Of a stretch of 64,000 nt of DNA, positions 1 through 7,799 are shown piece by piece. Below the pieces are notes generated by a model, which made no database searches, was not told the DNA's origin, and worked only from the letters and a program-made list of their open reading frames with translations. Positions within the stretch are counted from its first letter, which is position 1; every line of letters starts with the position of its first letter. Source of the stretch: JACKNG01 sp040220855 (lineage in GTDB: Bacteria; Pseudomonadota; Gammaproteobacteria; Ga0077536); the NCBI GenBank assembly GCA_040220855.1, contig JAVJVZ010000038.1:1-64000 (forward strand), in the 5' to 3' direction. A program made the translations under genes and the position numbers.

Positions 1-531
1 GGATCCCAATAGACTTGGCTCGGGCCACGGCATTTCCTCTGTGTCTGTTGAAGCGTCAGCAACTCCAATCAGATCAGAGGCCGTGGCCCTCTTCAACCCC
101 TTGTTTCGCAAGCAGACCACCGCTTATCCGAACACCAATGCGCGGCGACGAGGATCGCCTCCTCGCCACCTACCGGGTCGTCAGTCATCGACCGCATTTT
201 CATGTCGCGACACTCCAAGCTGGACGCTCGTGGATACCGGTCGAAAACTGACCGTCCGGTCGGTCAGTATAGTCCAATCCGACGGACAGGAATGCCGCTA
301 TTTCCTTGTAATCGCGAGCCTTGACGCCGCATCGAGCCGACGTGGTCTACACGTCGTCGGTACGTCGTTGCGTTGGGTTCAGCGAACAATCACGGTCCCG
401 CTCGTCGGGAGCGATCGGATCGCGCTCGGCGGTCCGGACCGATCTCACTTCAGCATGGGGATTCGGAACGGTGTACGACCAATGTCGTGATGTAAGGCGG
501 GTGCGAAGGACATCGCAATCGTAAATCGGTC
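1..531. other. Gene-free left edge
   Basis: No convincing coding sequence is seen on either strand. The short open frames have no recognisable domain and no ribosome-binding site. The stretch leads into an integrase-core fragment and is probably decayed mobile DNA. Confidence 0.5.
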
Positions 532-816
532 GAGCATGGCACCACTACACGCCTCCCGCCTGTGAATCGCCCGGGGCTGATCTGTGTATTCGTCGTCATG
601 GAGCACGCGTCGCGTCGGATCCTTCACATCAACGTGACGCGTCATCCGACAGCTGCCTGGGCGACACAACAGTTGCGGGAGGCGGTCGGCACTGATGCAC
701 ACCAATATCTGCTGCGCGATCGCGACAGCATCTTCTCCGATCAAGTAGATGAATCGATTCGACAGCTCGGTTTGCAAGTTCCCAAGTCGCTGCCTCCACC
801 AGTCAAACCCTGTTAG
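532..816 (+). pseudogene. Integrase/transposase core (rve) fragment
   Basis: The open frame resembles the middle of a DDE integrase catalytic domain. It reads MEHASRRILHINVTRHPT, then AAWATQQLREAV, then LLRDRDSIF, matching the usual 'hVTRHPTxxWxxQQLREA...RDRDxxF' block of transposon integrases. The region holding the first catalytic Asp and the C-terminal Glu are both missing. The frame stops at 814-816 inside a perfect palindrome. There is no start codon with a ribosome-binding site. It is a truncated relic, not a working recombinase. Confidence 0.75.
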
Positions 817-840
817 GCCGTGATATATCACGGCCTAACA
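811..840. repeat. Perfect 30-bp palindrome
   Basis: The left arm TGTTAGGCCGTGATA is followed directly by its exact reverse complement, with no spacer and no mismatch. The first arm supplies the TAG stop of the integrase fragment. No T-run follows, so a simple terminator is unlikely. A recombination or breakpoint site, a dimeric protein-binding site or the fused ends of an element are all possible. Confidence 0.9.
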
Positions 841-1017
841 TCTCTTCCCGTCCGCTCACCGGTCGGCTACGAGCCCACTCCGCCGGCCGCCCGAACCGGC
901 CGCCGAATTCCCCGCAAATCGGCTATTGGTACCGCCAGGTCAGACCATGTCCGGCCGCGCCATTCCTGAGCGTCGACCGATCGTCATCGTGTGCCTTCTC
1001 AGCGCAAGCAGGTTGTC

Positions 1018-1046
1018 TTGTTCCCGTTTCGGGAACATGCTATTTT
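1018..1046 (+). promoter_or_regulatory. higBA promoter with embedded operator
   Basis: A -35-like TTGTTC (1018-1023) and a -10-like TATTTT (1041-1046) are 17 bp apart. A perfect inverted repeat, TGTTCCCG-TTT-CGGGAACA (1019-1037), sits between them and would be the HigA operator. The -10 ends 7 nt before the higB ATG and no Shine-Dalgarno is visible, so the transcript may be leaderless. Confidence 0.6.
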
Positions 1047-1052
1047 GCTTTT

Positions 1053-1346
1053 ATGCGGATCATCGCCAGACGCACGCTCAGAGAATTCTGGGAACGCCAT
1101 CCAGATTCCGAGCAACCGCTCAAAGCGTGGTTCGCCGAGGCACAAGCCGCGGACTGGAGAAATTCCCAGCAGATCAAGCGCCGGTACAGACATGCGAGCT
1201 TCGTCGCCGACAACCGTGTCATCTTCAACATTGGCGGTAACAAGTACCGCTTGGTAACTGACGTGAATTACGACTATCGCGTCGTCTACATCAAGTTCGT
1301 CGGAACTCACGCTGAGTACGACCGAATCGACCCGGAGACAATTTGA
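1053..1346 (+). CDS. higB: HigB-type mRNA-interferase toxin
   Basis: This 97-residue protein matches the HigB_toxin family of ribosome-dependent RelE-fold endoribonucleases. Recognisable blocks are the N-terminal MRIIARRTLREFWERHPDSE, the central SFVADNRVIFNIGGNKYRLV, and VVYIKFVGTHAEYDRI near the C-terminus. It is full length for the family. The TGA stop shares its A with the ATG of the antitoxin (TGATG), so the two are translationally coupled, in the toxin-first order usual for hig loci. Expression is probably repressed by HigA at the palindrome immediately upstream. No ribosome-binding site precedes the ATG. Confidence 0.9.
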   Translation: MRIIARRTLREFWERHPDSEQPLKAWFAEAQAADWRNSQQIKRRYRHASFVADNRVIFNIGGNKYRLVTDVNYDYRVVYIKFVGTHAEYDRIDPETI

Positions 1347-1705
1347 TGGATATTCGCCCAATCAGGACCAAGCGAGACTACGAGCGCGCCCTCCGGCGCA
1401 TTGAGACGCTCATGGACGCCGACCCCGATAGCGATGAAGGAGACGAGTTGGAAGTGCTCGCGACATTGGTCGACGTGTATGAGGAAAAACACTTTCCGGT
1501 GGGCGTCGCAGATCCAGTCGAAGCCATTCTGTTCAGGATGGACCAGCAAGGATTGGAACGGAAAGACCTGGAACCGTTTATCGGCTCTCGCCATCGCGTT
1601 TCGGAGGTCCTCAATCGCAAGCGCGGCCTGTCGCTCGATATGATTCGACGACTCCATGCAGGCCTTGGAATTCCGCTACAGGTGCTGGTTGGAGAAGCTG
1701 CATAG
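1346..1705 (+). CDS. higA: HigA-type antitoxin, HTH
   Basis: A 119-residue antitoxin of the HigA / COG5499 type. An acidic N-terminal half (ETLMDADPDSDEGDELEVLA, ~20-40) is followed by a helix-turn-helix around residues 65-115 (FRMDQQGLERKDLEPFIG, RVSEVLNRKRGLSLDMIRRL). It should neutralise the adjacent HigB and repress the operon through the palindrome at 1019-1037. The ATG at 1346 overlaps the toxin stop; a TTG three bases earlier is possible but less likely. Nothing appears truncated. Confidence 0.9.
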   Translation: MDIRPIRTKRDYERALRRIETLMDADPDSDEGDELEVLATLVDVYEEKHFPVGVADPVEAILFRMDQQGLERKDLEPFIGSRHRVSEVLNRKRGLSLDMIRRLHAGLGIPLQVLVGEAA

Positions 1706-1777
1706 CTATTCCTGAGGTTTCGAACCATCGTCCGTGGATCACGTCCGAAAGCCCAACACTTCCTATCACCTGAGAAC

Positions 1778-1862
1778 GGGGGTATCTATGGGGGCATTTC
1801 TGGCGTTTAGCAGCGCAAGCTATGGATTTACAAGGCGATGTGATTGTCGCCGCCTCCACCAA
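1778..1862 (+). repeat. att-like direct repeat, copy A
   Basis: This 85-bp block begins with two GGGGG(C/T)AT-like motifs, carries ATTTCTGGCGTTTAGCA (1796-1812) and ends in GCCGCCTCCACCAA, like the 3' end of a tRNA or tmRNA. It aligns along its whole length with 5463-5546, with one single-base gap, and the 17-mer is identical in both. I read it as the right-hand attachment-site remnant of an island integrated at a tRNA/tmRNA gene. That gene itself is not in the window. Confidence 0.65.
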
Positions 1863-2316
1863 TTTTTAGCGCGTAACGTGCTGTTTCAAAAAGAATAATC
1901 CGAGTTCGATTTCCGCTTCCGCAGCGATACGACCGAAATCACAGGGGATTCGCTGCGTATGTATGTTTGATTTTGAGCAAAATCCCTTACCTGTCGTTAT
2001 CTGGACCTAACTTTCCCTATCAAATTGATATGGGGATACTTTCGACCCGAAAGGCGAAATACCCCCACGCCGCCCCACGGCGTTGACGGCCGTCTGCGTC
2101 AGCCTCCGCGACTTGTTGACCGTAACCTCGCGCGACTCCGAGCGAGAACGACCACTCGCCTCGCGCTGAAAGACCTGGTTGGCCGTGAGCACGGACCACG
2201 CTGCCCGCCGTTCTCCGCGGCCCTGATACAGATCCTTGTCGCTCAGATCGTATGATCCGGGCATTCGTATCAGGTGAAGCGGACGGCTTCGATTCCCAGG
2301 CAGGCGACCCGACCCG
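1863..2316. other. AT-richer intergenic stretch before the helicase
   Basis: No supported gene. The first ~200 bases are clearly poorer in G+C than the surroundings, as expected for acquired DNA. No ribosome-binding site close to the helicase ATG stands out. Confidence 0.5.
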
Positions 2317-4680
2317 ATGTCGAACGAATCCGATGAGTTGGCGAGGTTGAGAGCCGAAAACGCACGCCTGGTCGCTCTGCTCGAATCCCACGCCATAGAC
2401 TGGCGTTGCCCACCGGCACCGACCAACGTGTCGGCCTCTGCTCCACCCGAGCCATCGAACCTCTCGACAGCCGATAAAGTCGCGCTGTTTCGGCGCCTTT
2501 TCCGCGGACGCACCGACGTGCATCCTGTGCGCTGGGAAAGCGCGACAACGGGCAAGTCGGGCTATGCCCCCGCGTGTGCGAATGAGTGGCGTCCAGCAAT
2601 TTGCGAGAAGCCACGTATCAAATGCGCCGATTGCGGTAACCGTTCGTTGGTCCCGGTTTCGGATGCGGCGATTTACAGCCACCTTGCCGGCGAGAAAACC
2701 CTCGGCGTCTACCCGCTCCTGCGTGACGACACCTGTTATTTCGTCGCCATCGATTTTGACAAAGCCGAATGGCGCGAGGACGTCAAAGCTTTTGCTCAAT
2801 CCTGCCGTGAGTTGGATGTGCCGGTCGCATTGGAAATATCGCGCTCGGGCAACGGCGCGCATGCGTGGATCTTCTTCAGGGCTGCCATACCGGCGCGTGA
2901 CGCCAGACGCCTGGGCACAGCCATCATCAGCCACACGTGCCGTCGCGCCCGGCAGCTCAGCCTGACTTCGTACGACCGATTGTTTCCGAACCAGGACACC
3001 ATGCCCAAGGGTGGATTCGGGAACCTGATTGCCCTGCCCTTGCAAAAGAAGCCACGTGAAGCCGGGCACAGCGTATTCGTCGATGACGCCCTCCACGAAT
3101 ATCCTGACCAATGGGCCTTCCTGGCCTCCATTAAGCCGATTGCGCCTCAGGATGTCGACGCAGCGATCTTGCTCGCAACCGGCACCGCGCACCCGCTTGA
3201 CGTCACGTTCATCGATGAACAAGACCTTGCGACGCCTTGGAAGCGCACGTCCCACGACAAGGCGACGCTCCCCGGACCACTACCGGAGGCGCTTACCGTT
3301 ACCCTCGCGAACTTAGTTTTTTTCGAGAAATCGCAACTGACTCAACCACTGACCAACCGCCTGACACGCCTCGCAGCTTTTCAAAACCCGGAGTTCTATC
3401 GGGCGCAGGCCATGCGCATGTCCGTTTGGGACAAGCCTCGAGTCATCGGCTGTGCTGAAAACTTCCCCCGGCACATTGGCCTTCCACGCGGGTGCCTGGA
3501 TGCCGCCCAGGCACTGCTGCGTATGAACGGCATTCGGTGCGACCTGCGGGACGAGCGCATAAGCGGGATGCCCGTCAAGGTGGAGTTCAACGGGACGCTA
3601 CGACCAGATCAGGAAGTCGCCGTTACTACCATGCTGCGTCACGACGCTGGTGTGCTCTGCGCACCGACCGCGTTCGGCAAGACTGTCACGGCGGCCGCGA
3701 TCATTGCCCGTCGTCGGGTCAACACCCTGATCCTGGTACATCGAGCCGAGCTGCTCAGGCAGTGGCAGGAACGGCTGAACGCTTTCCTCGGCACTGGAGA
3801 GGACATCGTTGGCGCTATCGGCGGTGGAAAACGCAAGCCCTCTGGCATGATCGATATCGCCGTGATGCAGTCGCTTTCGCGTAAGGGTGAGGTTGACCCG
3901 CTGGTCGAGGGCTACGGCCAGGTGATCGTGGATGAGTGTCACCACGTTGGCGCGATCTCTTTCGACGCGATCCTGAGATCCGTCAAGGCACGCTACGTCC
4001 TCGGGCTCACAGCCACACCGATCCGTAGGGACGGTCTGCAGCCGATCATATTCATGCAGTGCGGACCGATTCGACATACCGCGGCGTCGCCCGCTAGCGC
4101 TCCGCACGATCTCGCGGTGATTCCGCGAACCGTTCTCCAACGAACGCCGATATCCAATGACATCGGGATCCAGGAAACATTCCGAACCTTGGTTGACAAT
4201 CAAAAACGCACGGCCGCAATCGCCGACGAAGCGCAACGTGCCGTCGGGGACGGCCGCAAGGTGTTGGTATTGACTGAACGCACCGATCATCTCGACCGCA
4301 TCAGACGCTTGCTGGACGAACGTCATCTGGAGCCCTTCGTGCTGCATGGGCGCATGTCAAAGAAGCAGCGTGCGGATCTGATTGCAGAAATCGACGCGCT
4401 GCCGGCTGATGCTCCGCGGGTTCTGCTCGCGACCGGACGGCTGGTTGGGGAAGGCTTCGACCATCCCCCACTCGACACCTTGATTCTGGCGATGCCGGTA
4501 TCGTGGAAAGGTACGCTGCAGCAGTACGCCGGCCGCTTGCATCGTGAACACGCCGGCAAAACCGACGTTCGGATCATCGATTTCGTCGATGCCGGTCACC
4601 CCGCGTTGCTCCGGATGTGGGAGAAGCGTCAGCGCGGTTACCGCGCTATGGGCTACCGACTGGCAGAACCCTCGGCTTGA
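2317..4680 (+). CDS. TOTE-type primase-SF2 helicase
   Basis: This 787-residue protein joins an archaeo-eukaryotic primase domain of the TOTE conflict-system type to a superfamily 2 helicase. A short N-terminal coiled coil (~5-25) and a four-cysteine cluster (C87, C96, C103, C106; likely a zinc knuckle) precede the primase signature: D146-F-D148 in FVAIDFDK and H182 in SGNGAHAW. The helicase has Walker A APTAFGKT (449-456), DECH (539-542), TAT (565-567) and a C-terminal lobe with GRLVGEGFDHPPLD and QQYAGRLHRE. All catalytic motifs look intact. The family is proposed, from comparative genomics, to act in mobile-element conflict. Here it lies between two att-like repeats and 30 bp upstream of a TA pair. 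No nuclease domain is fused to it. Confidence 0.85.
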   Translation: MSNESDELARLRAENARLVALLESHAIDWRCPPAPTNVSASAPPEPSNLSTADKVALFRRLFRGRTDVHPVRWESATTGKSGYAPACANEWRPAICEKPRIKCADCGNRSLVPVSDAAIYSHLAGEKTLGVYPLLRDDTCYFVAIDFDKAEWREDVKAFAQSCRELDVPVALEISRSGNGAHAWIFFRAAIPARDARRLGTAIISHTCRRARQLSLTSYDRLFPNQDTMPKGGFGNLIALPLQKKPREAGHSVFVDDALHEYPDQWAFLASIKPIAPQDVDAAILLATGTAHPLDVTFIDEQDLATPWKRTSHDKATLPGPLPEALTVTLANLVFFEKSQLTQPLTNRLTRLAAFQNPEFYRAQAMRMSVWDKPRVIGCAENFPRHIGLPRGCLDAAQALLRMNGIRCDLRDERISGMPVKVEFNGTLRPDQEVAVTTMLRHDAGVLCAPTAFGKTVTAAAIIARRRVNTLILVHRAELLRQWQERLNAFLGTGEDIVGAIGGGKRKPSGMIDIAVMQSLSRKGEVDPLVEGYGQVIVDECHHVGAISFDAILRSVKARYVLGLTATPIRRDGLQPIIFMQCGPIRHTAASPASAPHDLAVIPRTVLQRTPISNDIGIQETFRTLVDNQKRTAAIADEAQRAVGDGRKVLVLTERTDHLDRIRRLLDERHLEPFVLHGRMSKKQRADLIAEIDALPADAPRVLLATGRLVGEGFDHPPLDTLILAMPVSWKGTLQQYAGRLHREHAGKTDVRIIDFVDAGHPALLRMWEKRQRGYRAMGYRLAEPSA

Positions 4681-4704
4681 TACTATACGTTATTTGCGTA
4701 TACT
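4677..4704 (+). promoter_or_regulatory. Promoter and operator of second TA module
   Basis: A -35-like TTGATA (4677-4682) overlaps the helicase stop, and a good -10, TATACT (4699-4704), follows after 16 bp. A perfect inverted repeat, TATACG-N7-CGTATA (4684-4702), covers the spacer and part of the -10, which suits autorepression by the antitoxin. The -10 ends 7 nt before the ATG at 4711, so the message may be leaderless. Confidence 0.65.
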
Positions 4705-4710
4705 TCATTG

Positions 4711-5058
4711 ATGAAGCTGGTTTTCCTGGAAGCCCCTTTGTTCACGCGGCTACTCGGCGACTACCTTCCCGACGAAAGCTACCGCCAGTTGCAGCGCGCG
4801 TTGATGAAGAACCCGGAACTGGGCGCCGTCATTCCCGGTACCGGCGGCTTTCGCAAGGTCCGCTGGGAAGACCCGCGCCGCGGTAAGGGCAAGCGAGGCG
4901 GACTGAGAGTCATCTACTACTACCTGATAGCCGATCACCAGATCTGGTTTTTCACCCTCTATGACAAAGATGAAGCCACAGATCTGACAACCGGCGAGAA
5001 AAAGGCCTTGAAGAAAGCTATCGAGGCTGAGTTGGAAGCCAGGAGACGAACGTCATGA
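4711..5058 (+). CDS. RelE/HigB2-like toxin
   Basis: A 115-residue RelE/ParE-superfamily toxin of the HigB-2 / RelE-NadS-associated type. Typical blocks are LGDYLPDESYRQLQRALMKNPE, VIPGTGGFRKVRW, GKRGGLRVIYYYL and the C-terminal FTLYDKDEATDLTTGEKKAL. The family cleaves mRNA on the ribosome. The ATG at 4711 is taken as start (a TTG lies 3 bases upstream). The reading frame overlaps the antitoxin by 4 bases. Toxin-first order and the upstream palindrome support an autoregulated pair. Confidence 0.88.
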   Translation: MKLVFLEAPLFTRLLGDYLPDESYRQLQRALMKNPELGAVIPGTGGFRKVRWEDPRRGKGKRGGLRVIYYYLIADHQIWFFTLYDKDEATDLTTGEKKALKKAIEAELEARRRTS

Positions 5059-5387
5059 AACAGAAGCGCAAGTTGTTCGACGAACTAATGGAAGGCGTCG
5101 ACGCCATGCGGAAGCAGCGCGAGGGAAAACTCACTCTGCGTTCGCATGAGGTCGAGGACCTTCCACCGCTCGAAGTGGACGCCGATCTCATCCGCGATAC
5201 GCGTGAACGAATGAACGTCTCCCGTGCGGTGTTTGCCCGTCGCCTGCGCGTATCGACAAGAACACTGGAAAACTGGGAACAAGGACGCGCTCGCCCCAAT
5301 GCCCAGGCCGCGGCATTGATCCTGATGGTGAGGAAATTTCCGGATACGCTCGAGAAGCTCAGCGAATTGGAAACCCGAGCAGCATGA
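5055..5387 (+). CDS. XRE-family antitoxin
   Basis: A 110-residue partner of the preceding toxin. The N-terminal half (FDELMEGVDAMRKQREGKLTL) is the usual toxin-binding and linker segment. A helix-turn-helix occupies ~55-85 (TRERMNVSRAVFARRLRVST, TRTLENWEQGRARPN), as in NadS/HigA-2 antitoxins. The 4-bp overlap with the toxin gene implies coupled translation. It should bind the TATACG/CGTATA operator. Confidence 0.88.
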   Translation: MKQKRKLFDELMEGVDAMRKQREGKLTLRSHEVEDLPPLEVDADLIRDTRERMNVSRAVFARRLRVSTRTLENWEQGRARPNAQAAALILMVRKFPDTLEKLSELETRAA

Positions 5388-5462
5388 GCGTGCTCCTGCA
5401 ATGCGGGAACCGACAACGTCCGGAAGCCTATCGCGAGGTCTCAGTTCCTAACATTGGTCGCT

Positions 5463-5546
5463 GGGGGTATTTGAGGGGGTATTTCTGGCGTTTAGCACCA
5501 AAACGCATTGATTTATCAGGCAGTGCGGTTCCCGCCGCCCCACCAA
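5463..5546 (+). repeat. att-like direct repeat, copy B
   Basis: This copy aligns end to end with 1778-1862: the twin GGGGG motifs, the identical 17-mer ATTTCTGGCGTTTAGCA (5481-5497), and a tRNA/tmRNA-like end GGTTCCCGCCGCCCCACCA. A terminator stem begins at the last base. With copy A it brackets the primase-helicase and second TA pair. A shorter third copy of only the 3' end (CCCGCCGCCTCCACCAA) lies at about 5728-5744. Confidence 0.65.
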
Positions 5547-5588
5547 ATAAACAGAAAAGGCCACCTCGCGTGGCCTTTTCTGTTTATT
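5546..5588. terminator. Long terminator hairpin
   Basis: The stem is a perfect 19-bp inverted repeat (5546-5564 and 5570-5588) with the loop CTCGC. The left arm starts AATAAACAGAAAAGG. AT-rich outer ends and a GC core make it a strong, possibly bidirectional terminator. Its position right after a CCACCA end is what is expected downstream of a tRNA or tmRNA gene. Confidence 0.8.
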
Positions 5589-5890
5589 GGCGGCGGTGCG
5601 GACGAGAACCCGCGTTCCGGGTTCGACGAGCGCTGCGCTCAAGCAGCGCGAAGGACGTCGCCCAACGGGCGACGGGCCGGAGCGAAGCGGAGGCCGAACG
5701 ATTCGCACAAGCGAATCGTGAGCACTCCCCGCCGCCTCCACCAATCACCGAAAAGACTACCCTCGCGGTGGCCTTTTCGGTGATGCAGACGGTCCAGACG
5801 AAAAACCGGCGTTCCGGGTTCGACGAGCGTTGCGTCAGCAATGCGAAGGACGTCGGCGCACAGCGACGACGGTCCCGAACGTAGCGAGGG
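5589..5890 (+). repeat. Tandem ~200-bp intergenic repeat
   Basis: Two successive units share GCGTTCCGGGTTCGACGAGC, GTTGCG/GCTGCG, and GCGAAGGACGTC, starting near 5613 and 5809. Each unit is preceded by a CCGCCGCC(T)CCACCAA end and a hairpin with a GAAAAG...CCTTTTC core. No frame is coding. This looks like duplication of the downstream region of a tRNA/tmRNA gene, as repeated island integration or slippage would give. Confidence 0.6.
5744..5784. terminator. Second terminator hairpin
   Basis: ATCACCGAAAAG (5744-5755) pairs exactly with CTTTTCGGTGAT (5773-5784). A shorter inner ACC/GGT stem closes a CTCGC loop, the same loop as in the hairpin at 5546-5588. It is the counterpart of that hairpin in the second tandem unit. 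Confidence 0.7.
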
Positions 5891-5974
5891 ATGGATACTG
5901 CGCAAATCCACAGTCCCGCCGGGCATCAACGGCCAGCCGAAACGCGGCCACATGCCTTATCCGGCGTCAGCGAG

Positions 5975-6395
5975 TACAAGCGGAACCAAACGCACACGGC
6001 GGGGCGATGCAGCGGTAGACGATGCCGGGCCCGCCCCATGACCTCGGGGCGGCTCGCGAACAGGAAACGCATCGGAAAAGGGGCGCTCAGCACCAACTGG
6101 CGCACCGGCTGCTCGGGAAACACCGCGGCGACCAGCAACGCCACGCGCACGGCCATGCGCAAGGCGCTGCAGCTCGGGCAGTAGCCGCGGCCTTCATTTC
6201 TGAACGCGGCCAGATGCCCGGCATGACACGTGCCGTAGCGAACTCGGCGAATACCGTGCCCTGGGCGTCCACATTCGAAGCGGCCCACCTCCTCGTGCCA
6301 GCACGCCGCCCCGGGACACCACGCTTGCAGCGATTGGTGGATAATCCCACCGAGCCGTTGCAGCGTGACGGCCCGTTCCACCGACCTGGCGTTGC
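5975..6395 (-). pseudogene. IS91-family transposase remnant
   Basis: The minus strand encodes the N-terminal zinc-binding and early catalytic region of an IS91 (ISShfr9-like) transposase: GRGYCPSCSALRMAV, then VFPEQPVRQLVLSAPFPMRF and LFASRPEVMG. The next family block (GIVYRCIA) is in a different frame, so at least one frameshift is present. The catalytic HUH and tyrosine region is absent. The upstream zinc-ligand stretch (RYGTCHAGHLAAFRNE) is degenerate. It is an inactive fragment. Confidence 0.7.
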
Positions 6396-6483
6396 TCCCG
6401 ATGTCCGACCTTTCCAGCAGACGCCGCACCGCGCCCATGATGTCGATGCGCGATTGGGCGCCGGCGCGCCCGGCGATCGCCTG

Positions 6484-7728
6484 ATGGCCGCCGACGATCG
6501 CGCGACGCCCGAGCAGCGGCGCGCCTTCCGGGCGGTGTTCCTCGGCTGGGTCGTCGACTCGTTCGACTTCAACATCCTCGCCTTCATCCTGATCGACATC
6601 CAGCACAGCTTTACCGTCGATCGCGCGCTGGCCGGCGCGCTCGGCACAGTCACGCTGCTGATGCGCCTGGTCGGCGGCACCATCGCCGGCGCCGCGGCCG
6701 ACCGCTGGGGCCGCAAGCTGCCGCTGATGCTGTCGCTGCTGTGGTTCTCGCTGTTCGCCTTCCTGAGCGGCTTCTCCACCTCGTACGCGATGCTGTTCGG
6801 CCTGCGTGCGCTGTTCGGGCTGGGCATGGGCGGCGAGTGGGCGGCCGGCATGGCGCTGGTGCTGGAGCACACGCCGACGCGCAGGCGCGGACTGGTGTCC
6901 GGCCTCATGCTCGGCGGCTGGTACTGGGGCTACCTGCTGGCCGCGGTAGCGTTCCAGTTCGTCTATCCGCTGATCGAAGACGCCGATCTCGCGTGGCGCG
7001 CGATGCTGTGGCTCGCGATCGTGCCGGCCCTGTTCGTGCTCTGGATTCGGCGCAACGTGTCCGAGAGCCCGGTATGGCTGGCGCGTCAGGAGCAGCTCGA
7101 GGCCGCGCGCGCGGCCGGTGCACCGCGGCCACGCGGATTGTCGCTGACCCGGATTTTCCGCCGCGATCTGATCCTCACGACCGTCCACACCACGCTCGTG
7201 ATCGGCTCGTTCATGTGCATCTACTACTCGGTCAACTTCTGGTACCCGACCTTCCTGCGCGATGCCGGCCGGCCCGTCCTGCCTTACCTCGTGGCATTCA
7301 ATGCCGGCGCCATCGCCGGCACCGCGTTGTGGGGGCTGCTGTCGGAGGGGCGCCTCGGGCGGCGCGGTGCGGCGACCGTGACGATGCTGCTCGGGCTCGC
7401 GTCGCTGCCGCTCTACCTGCACGCCACCGACCCGCTCGCACTCGGATTCGGGGCCCTGTGCATGGGCTTCTTCGGCATGGGCATCTGGGGCATGGCGCCG
7501 GCCTACAGCAACGAGCGCTTCCCGACCGAGGTACGCGCCGTCGGCGCCGGCTTCTGCTATCACGCGGCGGCGGCGGTCGGCGCACTCATGCCCTACCTGC
7601 TCGGCACGCTGCAAGATCAAGGCTTCGCGCTGACCGACGCGATGTCGGCGGCGATGGTCGTGGCCGGGCTGGCCGCGATGGTGATCTGGCTCGGACCGGA
7701 GACGCGCGGACGCACCTTCACGCCCTGA
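6484..7728 (+). CDS. MFS permease, metabolite:H+ symporter type
   Basis: A 414-residue, 12-helix major facilitator. The loop 2-3 signature is present as GGTIAGAAADRWGRKLPL, and loop 4-5 has RALFGLGMGGEWAAG, typical of sialate/aromatic-acid/shikimate-type symporters. The start is the ATG at 6484, giving MAADDRATPEQRRAFRAVFLGW; upstream codons in the same frame run through the IS91 relic and carry no family similarity. No strong ribosome-binding site is seen. It is the first gene of a five-gene same-strand set and probably imports the substrate that the following enzymes degrade. Confidence 0.85.
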   Translation: MAADDRATPEQRRAFRAVFLGWVVDSFDFNILAFILIDIQHSFTVDRALAGALGTVTLLMRLVGGTIAGAAADRWGRKLPLMLSLLWFSLFAFLSGFSTSYAMLFGLRALFGLGMGGEWAAGMALVLEHTPTRRRGLVSGLMLGGWYWGYLLAAVAFQFVYPLIEDADLAWRAMLWLAIVPALFVLWIRRNVSESPVWLARQEQLEAARAAGAPRPRGLSLTRIFRRDLILTTVHTTLVIGSFMCIYYSVNFWYPTFLRDAGRPVLPYLVAFNAGAIAGTALWGLLSEGRLGRRGAATVTMLLGLASLPLYLHATDPLALGFGALCMGFFGMGIWGMAPAYSNERFPTEVRAVGAGFCYHAAAAVGALMPYLLGTLQDQGFALTDAMSAAMVVAGLAAMVIWLGPETRGRTFTP

Positions 7729-7799
7729 GTGCACAGCGACCCCGACGCGTTGCGTGAGGGGTTTATCATGAGGTCCGGTACCTGCGGCGGAGTGAGGGC

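Noticed and set aside
1838..1862. Intact tRNA or tmRNA gene ending in CCACCA
   Set aside because: Only the last ~20 bases look like an RNA gene end. No acceptor, D-arm or anticodon arm can be folded upstream here or at 5528 and 5728.
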